DNA from: Rhodococcus sp. WMMA185
Lineage (GTDB): Bacteria > Actinomycetota > Actinomycetes > Mycobacteriales > Mycobacteriaceae
Reading direction: 5' to 3'
Assembly: GCF_001767395.1 (NCBI RefSeq)
Contig: NZ_CP017014.1
Span: 2,612,501 to 2,676,500, forward strand
DNA length: 64,000 nt
This document shows positions 17,557-25,340 of the stretch, in pieces. The position numbers were made by a program, and so were the translations under genes. Positions within the stretch are counted from its first letter, which is position 1; the number at the start of each line of letters is the position of its first letter. A model generated the notes under the pieces. The model did not search any database. It was not told the origin of the DNA and saw nothing but the letters and a program-made list of their open reading frames with translations.

Positions 17557-18204
17557 CTACGCGCCTGCGTCTCGTCGGTGCACGACGAAGAGAAGCCAGA
17601 ATACCGGCGCACCGACGACCGCAAGGATTGTCGACAGGACCCGCAACGCGACGAACCCCTCGCCAAAGGGGGCGATCATTAAGACAAGCGTGCAGACGAC
17701 GGCACCGAGCAGGCGCCAGTGCGCAACAAGACGGCGTGCGAGCGCAGCCCCGATACCACGGGCGAGGGCACGAACCGGCGACTCCGGCTTCGACGGCAGG
17801 AGTGGAGGTGAAGGCGGGGCCGAAGTGGAAGTCGAATTGCTCACCGCAGCAACCAATTTGGGTGCATGAGCACCGATCGGAGGAGTCTGGCCGTCTGGCT
17901 CGCAGCGAAACAGGGCGATACCGACCTCGTCGGCGTACTCGACGGCTTCGTCGGTGTATCCCGAACCCGAGAAGTACAGCAACTTTCTGGAGCGGCTGGT
18001 TCCGCGGGCTCGATACAGACTCTGGAGGTTCGACCGGCCGGCACAACCCCCACGCCATTTCACCTGAGCGGAGGCCCGAGACGAGTGTACGTCGATGCCC
18101 TCGTCCGCCCCAGCGAGAAGCACTGTCGCGTCACGATATCCGAGCCGCTGCATCTGATTGGCGGCGTTGAATTCCGCTTCAGCCGACGTACGAATGCGTG
18201 CCAT
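17557..18204 (-). CDS. Membrane-anchored restriction endonuclease-like (Mrr-type) protein
   Basis: This 215-residue protein begins with a PD-(D/E)xK-type fold: EAEFNAANQMQRLGYRDATV, then GADEGIDVHSSRASAQVKW, giving the D...QVK signature of Mrr-like type IV enzymes within the first 50 residues. A further core strand is KLLYFSGSGYTDEAVEYADEVGIALF. After a Ser/Pro linker there are two hydrophobic segments near the C terminus (about 165-185 and 190-210). ATG at 18204 follows GTGAGG. Family members cleave DNA, often modified DNA; the membrane anchor is unusual for a cytosolic nuclease. Function is not established. It converges on lrp. Confidence 0.78.
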   Translation of the reverse strand: MARIRTSAEAEFNAANQMQRLGYRDATVLLAGADEGIDVHSSRASAQVKWRGGCAGRSNLQSLYRARGTSRSRKLLYFSGSGYTDEAVEYADEVGIALFRCEPDGQTPPIGAHAPKLVAAVSNSTSTSAPPSPPLLPSKPESPVRALARGIGAALARRLVAHWRLLGAVVCTLVLMIAPFGEGFVALRVLSTILAVVGAPVFWLLFVVHRRDAGA

Positions 18205-18236
18205 GCCTCACTCCCCGTGAAGTCGAAACAAGTACT

Positions 18237-18677
18237 TCACTCGAAGGTACCCGGAGATTCTGAGTAGTTCACTGCGTGCCAATGCTCCGGCCTCATCCGG
18301 ATGATGATCCCGCGACCGTCGAACTCTCGCTCCACGAACTGATCGACCTTGTCCACGGGCAGATAGCGGCGGACGAGGCGCCGAAAGTCGCTGATGGAGG
18401 GTGTCTCGTCGAACTCCGCAGGGCCCTCGACGCTGACATACCGATACGGCGGCTGCTCGTCCTGAACGACGAGGCTGTAGCGACCGGCGATCCGGATCAG
18501 TCGGTCCTTCATCGACCCACGCCTGGTCCAGACATACACGTCGCCGCCCGGTGCGTAGCCGTACCAGACGGGCACGGCGAGCGGCGCCCGTCCGTCACGG
18601 ACGACGGCGATCACACCCACGTGCAACGCGGCCAGGAACTTGTGCCGTTCACCGCTGGTCATCATTCTCCGCAGCAT
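18237..18677 (-). CDS. Pyridoxamine 5'-phosphate oxidase-fold protein
   Basis: This 146-residue protein has the split-barrel flavin-binding fold of PNPOx-like proteins: HVGVIAVVRDGRAPLAVPVWY for the first strands, VYVWTRRGSMKDRLI for the cofactor-binding strand-helix, and YRYVSVEGPAEF. It probably binds FMN or F420. The ATG at 18677 follows GGAGG; the longer frame to 18815 would run into the preceding oxidoreductase gene. It starts 37 bases after that gene's stop, so the two may be co-transcribed. The substrate is unknown. Confidence 0.82.
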   Translation of the reverse strand: MLRRMMTSGERHKFLAALHVGVIAVVRDGRAPLAVPVWYGYAPGGDVYVWTRRGSMKDRLIRIAGRYSLVVQDEQPPYRYVSVEGPAEFDETPSISDFRRLVRRYLPVDKVDQFVEREFDGRGIIIRMRPEHWHAVNYSESPGTFE

Positions 18678-18714
18678 GCTGGCCTCCGTTCCGCCCTCCG
18701 GCGTCCGCCGATGG

Positions 18715-21612
18715 TCAGGGATCGAGTATCTGGGCAGGGTCGAGCATCTCGGCGAGGTGCACCGACGGCTCGGAGAGTTCGAGCTGCCGCACCTGCATGT
18801 GGCAACTGAACCCATCCGTCAGCACGACGGCCTCCTTCGGGCTCTCGCGCAACGCCGGGACCAGCGCCTGTTCCGCGATACGCATGCTGAGATCGAAGTG
18901 GTCGGACTCGAATCCGAAATTACCTGCGACACCGCAGCATCCGGTTGCCTCCCGCACGCGGTTCACTCCGATCGCCTGCAGAGCCCTCCGTTGAGTGGTC
19001 GCACCGAACACCGCGTACTCGTGGCAGTGGGTTTGCACGGTGACATCCTCCGGCACTCGTACGCGTGGCGACCAGCCTGCCTCCGCTCGTTCCAGGACCA
19101 CCCCCGCGAAGCTCTGCACGCGTGCGGCGACGCGACGGGCGGCTTCGGTGTGGACGAGTTCGGGCAGATCCTTCCGAAATGCGGCAGCGCAACTCGGCTC
19201 GAGTACGACGATCGGCCGAGCGCTGCCGTCGTCGAGGCGTTCGACTGCCTTGGCGAGGGTCCTCGCGGCTTGCTTCAGCTGGCCCGTCGAGATCCAGGTG
19301 AGCCCGCAACAAACGTCGCTGCGGCACTGAGAACGCAGACCCGCCTCGGCGAGAACCCGCGTCGCCGCGCCGATCACCCTCGGCCGGAACCCCCTCGTGA
19401 ACGTGTCCGCGAGCAGCACCACGTCCGAGCTACCGTTCGCCGAAGAATCCCCGAGGGCCTGCCGGATCTGCTTCCGTGATGCGAACTCCGGCATCGACCT
19501 GCGCGGGGTCAGGCCCGCCAACTTGGCCCCGACCTTCGCCGGGCGTCCGGACACCAGGCGATTGACCACCGGGGCGCACCGCTGGGCGACCCGCAACCAC
19601 ACCGGCAACCAACCGAGGGAGTAGTGCGACATCGGCCGCAACCGGCCACGGTAGTGATGGTCGAGAAACTCGGACTTGTAGGTGGCCATGTCCACTCCGA
19701 CGGGGCAGTCGGTGGAGCAGGCTTTGCAGGACAGACACAGGTCCAGCGATTCCCGCACGTCGTCCGACCGCCACCCGTCGGCAACGGTCGGTGAGTTGCG
19801 GACCATTTCCTGCAGTGCCCGGGCCCGGCCACGGGTGGAATCCTTCTCGTCGCCGGTTGCCCGGAAACTGGGGCACATCACCCCGCCCGTCGACGCTCGA
19901 CACCGGCCCACCCCGATACAACCCTGCACGGCATGCACGAACGGAGCCACCGGGACGTCACCGGGCAGGGTGAGATCGAAACTGGTCTGCCAGGCCCGCG
20001 AATCGACACCCTCGAGCGCGAGACCGCCGAGCAACGGTTCCGGATCGACGATGCTGCCGGGGTTCAGGACACCCCCCGGATCCCAGATCCGCTTGAACCG
20101 GGCGAACGCCGCCATCATCGCGGGGCTGTACATGATCGGCAACAGCGACGACCGCGCACGACCGTCACCGTGCTCGCCGGACATCGATCCCCCGAACCGC
20201 ACACACAGTTCGGCGGCCCGATGAATGAATCGCGACATGACGTCGCGGCCCTGATCGGTGCGCTGATCGAAGTCGATGCGAATATGCATGCACCCGGCTC
20301 CGAAGTGGCCGTACATCACACCGGTAAGATCGAATTCGGCCAGCAGCGCCTTGATTTCCACGAGGTAGCCGGCCAACTTGTCGGGTGCGACCGCGGAATC
20401 CTCCCAGCCCGTCCAGGATTCGCCGCCGTCGACCAGTCGCGCAGACAGCCCCGCACCGTCCTCGCGCACTCGCCACAACGACGCACGCTCGGCCGGGTCC
20501 CCGATCACGCGCGAGTCGACGATCCTGCCCGCCCCACGCAGTTTCGACACCAGTTCGGCCCCACGACGTTCAACCTCGGCAGGATCCTCCCCATCGAGTT
20601 CCACGTACAACCAGGCTTGGCCGTCCGGTAGCCCCATCACCGAGTCGACGCCGCGCCGGTGCCTCATCGTGTCGACGATCGCCGAATCGATCCCCTCGAT
20701 CGCGGCAGGCGAGTACTCGAGGATCGTCGTATTGTCCCGCGCAGCATCAACCAGATCACGGTATCCGAGGCACAGAAGCATCGCCGCGGGCGGAACCGGT
20801 ACGAGCGCAACGGTGGCGGCCACCACCACCGCGCACGTTCCCTCACTTCCCACCAGAGCCCGTGCCACATCGAAACCGTTCTCGGGCAAGAGACTACCGA
20901 GGTTGTACCCCGACACCTGCCGGGGAATACGGCCCAGTTCGAGGCGGAAGTCCGCGAGATGTTCCCTGGTCAGTTCCTCGAGTGCGGCGACGATCCGCTC
21001 GGCCTCCGCAGCCGCGGCGCTATCGCCCGGATCGGTGCTGCGCAGACTGCCCCGGGTCGCGGTCAGACGGTGCCCACGTGCCGTCACGAGATCGAGGGCA
21101 ACGACGTGATCTGAGGTACGGCCGTAGCGCACGGAGTGGTTGCCGCAGGCGTCGTTGCCGATAGCGCCGCCTACGGTCGCACGGGACTTGCTCGACGGGT
21201 CGGGCGCAAACGTGAAAGCACCGCCCGTCGCAGACTGCACGCTCTTCTGCAGGTCTGTGAGTACGATGCCCGGTTCGACGACGGCTGTGCGAGTGGACAC
21301 GTCGACGGAGCGCACCCGGTTCATGTGGCGGGAGAAGTCGAGCACTACTCCCCTGCCGATGGCATTGCCGGCGAGAGACGTACCGCCACCACGGCCGGTG
21401 ACGGGAATACCCCGATCACTGCAGGCGCGGATGATCTCGACCACTTCACCGGGTGTGCGTGGAAACGCCACAGCCCGCGGCGGCACACGATAGTTGGATG
21501 CATCGAAGGAGTACTCCGCACGCCGCCGTGATCCGGTGTCGAGATCGATGCCCCGCTCGGCCAGTTCGGAACTGAGCCCCGTCGCCGCGCCCGGCCTTGT
21601 CACCTCGGCCAC
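18715..21612 (-). CDS. FAD-linked oxidase fused to Fe-S binding (GlpC/CCG) domain
   Basis: This 965-residue protein joins an N-terminal PCMH-type FAD domain (SNYRVPPRAVAFPRTPGEVV, then GRGGGTSLAGNA and PDPSSKSRATVGGAIGNDACG) with a D-lactate/D-2-hydroxyglutarate dehydrogenase-like cap (GHFGAGCMHIRID, SMSGEHGDGR). The C-terminal third has ferredoxin cysteines (LCLSCKACSTDCPVG near 626-640) and CCG repeats (SDVCCGLTW, ATGCCGVAGNFG). This architecture oxidises 2-hydroxyacids and passes electrons to a quinone or other carrier. GTG at 21612 is preferred because GGAAGG lies eight bases upstream; ATG at 21630 lacks one. D-2-hydroxyglutarate and D-lactate are both possible substrates. Confidence 0.88.
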   Translation of the reverse strand: MAEVTRPGAATGLSSELAERGIDLDTGSRRRAEYSFDASNYRVPPRAVAFPRTPGEVVEIIRACSDRGIPVTGRGGGTSLAGNAIGRGVVLDFSRHMNRVRSVDVSTRTAVVEPGIVLTDLQKSVQSATGGAFTFAPDPSSKSRATVGGAIGNDACGNHSVRYGRTSDHVVALDLVTARGHRLTATRGSLRSTDPGDSAAAAEAERIVAALEELTREHLADFRLELGRIPRQVSGYNLGSLLPENGFDVARALVGSEGTCAVVVAATVALVPVPPAAMLLCLGYRDLVDAARDNTTILEYSPAAIEGIDSAIVDTMRHRRGVDSVMGLPDGQAWLYVELDGEDPAEVERRGAELVSKLRGAGRIVDSRVIGDPAERASLWRVREDGAGLSARLVDGGESWTGWEDSAVAPDKLAGYLVEIKALLAEFDLTGVMYGHFGAGCMHIRIDFDQRTDQGRDVMSRFIHRAAELCVRFGGSMSGEHGDGRARSSLLPIMYSPAMMAAFARFKRIWDPGGVLNPGSIVDPEPLLGGLALEGVDSRAWQTSFDLTLPGDVPVAPFVHAVQGCIGVGRCRASTGGVMCPSFRATGDEKDSTRGRARALQEMVRNSPTVADGWRSDDVRESLDLCLSCKACSTDCPVGVDMATYKSEFLDHHYRGRLRPMSHYSLGWLPVWLRVAQRCAPVVNRLVSGRPAKVGAKLAGLTPRRSMPEFASRKQIRQALGDSSANGSSDVVLLADTFTRGFRPRVIGAATRVLAEAGLRSQCRSDVCCGLTWISTGQLKQAARTLAKAVERLDDGSARPIVVLEPSCAAAFRKDLPELVHTEAARRVAARVQSFAGVVLERAEAGWSPRVRVPEDVTVQTHCHEYAVFGATTQRRALQAIGVNRVREATGCCGVAGNFGFESDHFDLSMRIAEQALVPALRESPKEAVVLTDGFSCHMQVRQLELSEPSVHLAEMLDPAQILDP

Positions 21613-21794
21613 CCAGTAGCCCTTCCGCATCCGTCGACATCTGCTTCGGGCTTGCGGGCGGGCGCGTCCATGCCTCCATCGTCGAACCGCTCGTGGAGGC
21701 TGTCAACATCCGCCGAACAGGTCAAGCACCAGGAAGAAGATGCGATCATGGAGGCACACCATCGCACCGCGACCGACAATCTTTGGAGCAGTCG

Positions 21795-22577
21795 ATGTCC
21801 ACAGCACTTACCCATGCAGCCGAGACCCAACTGTCCGCGAAGAACGGGCACATCTCGATCGAACCCAGTCACAAGCGCATCAGAGTGTTCTTCGGAGGTC
21901 ATGCAGTCGCCGACACGACCCGTGCGGTGTACCTGTTCGAGAAGGGACAAATACCCGTCTACTACATCCCTCGCGATGACGTGAACTTCGACTTCCTCGA
22001 ACCCGTCGAGGCCACCACCACCTGCCCATGGAAAGGGAAGGCACGGTACTGGGACGTCGTGGTCGGCGACCGTCGTGCGCACCGTTCGGCTTGGGGATAC
22101 GACGAACCTCTCGCGGACTCGCTCGACCTCAGCCCCTATGTCGCGTTCTACTGGCACAAGATGGACGCCTGGTTCGAGGAAGATCAGCAGGTGTTCGTCC
22201 ATGCCCGCGACCCGTACGTCCGCATCGACGTCCTACCGTCCTCGCGACACGTGGAGGTCTATGTCGGGGACACTCTCGTGGCCGACACGGTCCGTCCTCG
22301 GTTGCTGTTCGAGACCTCGTTGCCCGTGCGGTACTACATCCCGCGAATAGACGTCCGATCCGAGTTGTTCACCGAGTCCGACACCAGAACTTCCTGCCCG
22401 TACAAGGGAAACGCGTCGCACCTGTCCTTCACGGGGCGAGGCGACTCGAACCCCGTGAAGGACGCTGCGTGGTACTACCCCTTCACGACCGCCGAGGCAT
22501 CGGGCATCGATGATCACCTGTCGTTCTACCCCGATCGGGTACGGATTGTCGTCGACGGCAAGGTGTTGGAGAATTGA
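21795..22577 (+). CDS. Tandem DUF427 domain protein
   Basis: This 260-residue protein contains two copies of the DUF427 (NTP_transf_9) fold. Copy 1 spans about residues 15-125 (SHKRIRVFFGGHAVADTTRAV, CPWKGKARYWDV, WGYDEPL) and copy 2 about 145-255 (SSRHVEVYVGDTLVADTVRPR, CPYKGNASHLSF, AAWYYPF). The paired phrases show an internal duplication. No biochemical role is established for the family. The ATG at 21795 follows TTTGGAG and aligns the first copy at the N terminus; the frame extends upstream without a recognisable domain. Confidence 0.85.
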   Translation: MSTALTHAAETQLSAKNGHISIEPSHKRIRVFFGGHAVADTTRAVYLFEKGQIPVYYIPRDDVNFDFLEPVEATTTCPWKGKARYWDVVVGDRRAHRSAWGYDEPLADSLDLSPYVAFYWHKMDAWFEEDQQVFVHARDPYVRIDVLPSSRHVEVYVGDTLVADTVRPRLLFETSLPVRYYIPRIDVRSELFTESDTRTSCPYKGNASHLSFTGRGDSNPVKDAAWYYPFTTAEASGIDDHLSFYPDRVRIVVDGKVLEN

Positions 22578-22644
22578 CTCGGGAGCGCCGCGAGCCGAAC
22601 TCCCATCGGAGCTTCAGGCGCCCTGAACTGGACACTTGGTGACT

Positions 22645-23070
22645 ATGAGCAGCGAAGACGGCCCCGGAGACACGCTGAATCCCAGCGAAAGCTTGGACTC
22701 CGATGACGTGCGCAACAATGACGGCGACGACGTGGTCGACCCGCCGGACGGGTGGAGTGAAGCCGACAAGTTCGGCACCACCGCAAGGGAAGTGCGCGAA
22801 GGAGAGTCGCTCGACGACAAGCTGTACGGGGAAGAGCCCGACGTCGAGTTCGAGGAACAACTCGAGGTCCCGATAGCGAATCTGTCCGACGATGAACTCT
22901 CAACAGATGTCGATCGGGTCATCGACGGCGACGAAGTCGAGATTCCGGTCTTCGGCACGAAGCACGCTCACGTGATAGAGGGCGTCATCGTCGAAGACTC
23001 GCGAACGGACCGAGGTCAGATCGACGGGCCCGTAGAGGACGGCGATTCGTTCTTCACCGTCCTGGACTGA
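22645..23070 (+). CDS. DUF5709 acidic protein
   Basis: This 141-residue protein is strongly acidic and matches the DUF5709 pattern: LNPSESLDSDDVRNNDGDDV then VDPPDGWSEADKFGTTARE and EGESLDDKLYGEEPDV. No signal, membrane helix or catalytic motif is visible. ATG at 22645 is chosen over TTG/GTG codons nine and six bases upstream; no clear ribosome site decides it. Function is unknown. Confidence 0.8.
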   Translation: MSSEDGPGDTLNPSESLDSDDVRNNDGDDVVDPPDGWSEADKFGTTAREVREGESLDDKLYGEEPDVEFEEQLEVPIANLSDDELSTDVDRVIDGDEVEIPVFGTKHAHVIEGVIVEDSRTDRGQIDGPVEDGDSFFTVLD

Positions 23071-23156
23071 ACGGCATTTCACCACTCGACGGCTACTGGC
23101 CGTTGCTTCGGGTGACTCCACATCGGGCCCGGTCGAGATCGTGAGATCGTGGGTGA

Positions 23157-23537
23157 ATGAGTATCGACCACATCGTTCCCGCACTCGACCCGGAGGTCGC
23201 GGCCGAACTTCGGACCGCCCTCGCTCAGTCTCCGACCGTCACGCTCGACGGTTCGGAGCTTCCCCTTCCTGTGCAGGAGGCCGTTCTCGAACTGCTCGCG
23301 CTCTTCGGTGAGGGGCAGAGCGTCGCGTTCGGCCCTGTCGCCGCTCTGCTTACCACCTCGCAGGCCGCAGAGATCCTCGGCGTTTCGGACACCTACGTGC
23401 GCCGGCTCGCCGACTCGAAGACACTACCCATCGAGATGCGCGGGACACACCGCCGCTTCCGACTCTCGGACGTGATGGACTACCGCGACCGGCCGGCACG
23501 CCCTCGATCTCAGGCTCAGCACACCACCGGTCAATGA
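23157..23537 (+). CDS. Excisionase-type HTH protein, orphan antitoxin-like
   Basis: This 126-residue protein ends in an excisionase-family MerR-like HTH: TTSQAAEILGVSDTYVRRLADSKTLP then MRGTHRRFRLSDVMDYR. The first 60 residues (LDPEVAAELRTALAQSPTVTLDGSELPLP) match the common actinobacterial antitoxin type that is normally followed by a PIN-domain toxin. Here only 29 bases separate its stop from the convergent slipin gene, so no toxin is present. It may be a solitary regulator or a remnant of a toxin-antitoxin pair. Confidence 0.8.
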   Translation: MSIDHIVPALDPEVAAELRTALAQSPTVTLDGSELPLPVQEAVLELLALFGEGQSVAFGPVAALLTTSQAAEILGVSDTYVRRLADSKTLPIEMRGTHRRFRLSDVMDYRDRPARPRSQAQHTTGQ

Positions 23538-23566
23538 ACCAGGCTCGAAAATTCTTGAACGGCAAC

Positions 23567-24439
23567 TCAGTTTCGCGTGCGATACGGCGCACGCTTCTCC
23601 GGGCCTGCCGGCGGGATCATTGCCGCTAAGTTGGCCTGGCCCTCGAACTGTGCACGCTCGTCGCTCTCTTCCTCATCGCTTGGTTCCCGTCCGGCCGCGA
23701 GGAACGGGCGAACCAAGTCCAGCGGCAGCGGGAAGACGACCGTGGAGTTGTTCTCGCCGCCCATCGCACTGAGGGTCTGCAGGTAGCGCAGTTGAAGTGT
23801 GGTGGGGTTGCGACTGATGACCTCGGCAGCCTCAGCAAGTTTGGCCGATGCCTGGTACTCGGCTTCGGCGTTGATGATCTGGGCGCGCCGCTCACGTTCG
23901 GCCTCCGCCTGGCGAGCAATCGCCCGTTGCATGTTGCCAGGAATCTCGACGTCCTTGATCTCGACCGTGGTGACCTTGACGCCCCACGGCTCGGTCTGCT
24001 GATCGATCACCTTCTGAAGGTCTTCGTTGAGTCGTTCCCGCTCGGACAGGAGAGCATCGAGATCGGCCTTTCCGAGGATCGACCTCAATGTGGTCTGGGC
24101 GATCTGCGAAGTCGCCGCAAGGAAGTCTTGGACCTCGACGATCGCCCGATCTGCATCGACAACCCGGAAGTAAGCGACCGCGGTGACCTTGGCCGGCACG
24201 TTGTCGTGGGTGATCACTTCCTGTACGGGGATTCGCAAGGTGACCGTCCGAAGGCTGACGCGTTCCATCCGGTCGATTGCGGGGATCAGCAAAACCAGCC
24301 CCGGACCCTTCAATTCGACCAGCCGCCCCAACCGAAACACGACGGCTCGCTCGTACTCACGCAGAACCCGAATCGCACTACCCGCCAACATAGCGAGGAG
24401 CGTGATGACGACAATCGAAATGACGAGGACGGTGGTCAT
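23567..24439 (-). CDS. SPFH/band 7 family protein (slipin)
   Basis: This 290-residue protein starts with one membrane helix ([17 protein letters not shown]) and continues with the band 7 domain: [30 protein letters not shown], then [28 protein letters not shown] and [42 protein letters not shown]. This is the stomatin/slipin order and forms scaffolds in the inner membrane. It overlaps the NfeD gene by ATGA, the standard pair in bacteria, where NfeD partners the slipin. A short charged tail ([14 protein letters not shown]) follows. Confidence 0.93.
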   Translation of the reverse strand: MTTVLVISIVVITLLAMLAGSAIRVLREYERAVVFRLGRLVELKGPGLVLLIPAIDRMERVSLRTVTLRIPVQEVITHDNVPAKVTAVAYFRVVDADRAIVEVQDFLAATSQIAQTTLRSILGKADLDALLSERERLNEDLQKVIDQQTEPWGVKVTTVEIKDVEIPGNMQRAIARQAEAERERRAQIINAEAEYQASAKLAEAAEVISRNPTTLQLRYLQTLSAMGGENNSTVVFPLPLDLVRPFLAAGREPSDEEESDERAQFEGQANLAAMIPPAGPEKRAPYRTRN

Positions 24440-24903
24440 TGCGGTATCTCCCAGGGCTCGCGGCGGCGCACTGTGAGGGTGAGTCCGCGGATCTGCTCGA
24501 CGACGACGGCATCACCGACGGCCGGTGTCTCGTCATCCCCGAATTGCGTCTGGGCCTTCCACAGGCTTCCGGCCGCCTCCACCTGGCCTTGTCTTCCCGC
24601 CCAGTTGCGGACGGTGGCGTGCGATCCGACCAGAGATTGCAGTCCGGTGCGCACGGGCGCGTGCCGGGCGGTCAGCGCCTTCCTTCCGCTGACTGCCGCA
24701 AGGCCCACCCCGACCAGCGCAACCCCGACGGCCGCCGGGATCGCAATCATCTGTGCCGTGTCACTGGACGTGATGAGCAGCCAGACACCGGCGGCGACGA
24801 ACAGAGCCCCGATCCCGGCGAGCACCCCCGCAGTCGGTACGTGAGCTTCGACGACGATCAAGAGCACGCCCAACACCAGCGCCGCCGCGCCCAACTCGAT
24901 CAT
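24436..24903 (-). CDS. NfeD family membrane protein
   Basis: This 155-residue protein has N-terminal transmembrane helices ([23 protein letters not shown], then two more to about residue 70) and a C-terminal OB-fold with [20 protein letters not shown] and [16 protein letters not shown], the diagnostic NfeD pattern. It is the short form without the N-terminal ClpP-like protease domain. It is the upstream member of the NfeD-slipin pair and shares an ATGA overlap with it. The pair probably maintains membrane domains or protein quality control. Confidence 0.9.
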   Translation of the reverse strand: MIELGAAALVLGVLLIVVEAHVPTAGVLAGIGALFVAAGVWLLITSSDTAQMIAIPAAVGVALVGVGLAAVSGRKALTARHAPVRTGLQSLVGSHATVRNWAGRQGQVEAAGSLWKAQTQFGDDETPAVGDAVVVEQIRGLTLTVRRREPWEIPQ

Positions 24904-25340
24904 CTTGCATCACCTACGATCACGTTCCGCAGGACCCGAGCCGCCTCGAACCGCTTCCGTTTCTTCCGTTCGGGGCCGGACCCTCAACTCAACGGTAAGC
25001 GAGTACGTCGGGTCTCGCCACCAGCAATTTCGCCGATCGATCCGTCGTTGTACGTCGACCCGCAATCAAGATCTGAGCGGTGTGTCCGAGCTTGAAATGG
25101 TCACTGTCACGGCGCCTGATTCGGAGTTCGACGCGCATGCCGACACGGGAACGATGCGAACGATCGTTCACTAGACGTATGCGCTCATGCCGCCCACGTC
25201 GGCAAAAACTGTGACCATATCAACCGAATCGGATTCATTTTTGGCCGCATCCAGGTGATACCGTCTGTCTGCCCCAAACGTTCGCGAGAGCCGCAGAGCC
25301 GACTTACCGGTCGCGTAGGGCCGATCACATGAGGATTCTT
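24904..25340. promoter_or_regulatory. Intergenic region upstream of the bet operon with a 12-base palindrome
   Basis: About 440 bases separate nfeD and the choline carrier, which are transcribed divergently. Within it is the perfect palindrome GAACGATCGTTC (25158-25169), of the size of a TetR-type operator such as those used by BetI, but no betI gene is present nearby. Short reading frames here have no recognisable product. An AT-rich stretch around 25200-25245 is the likeliest promoter for the bet operon. Confidence 0.35.
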
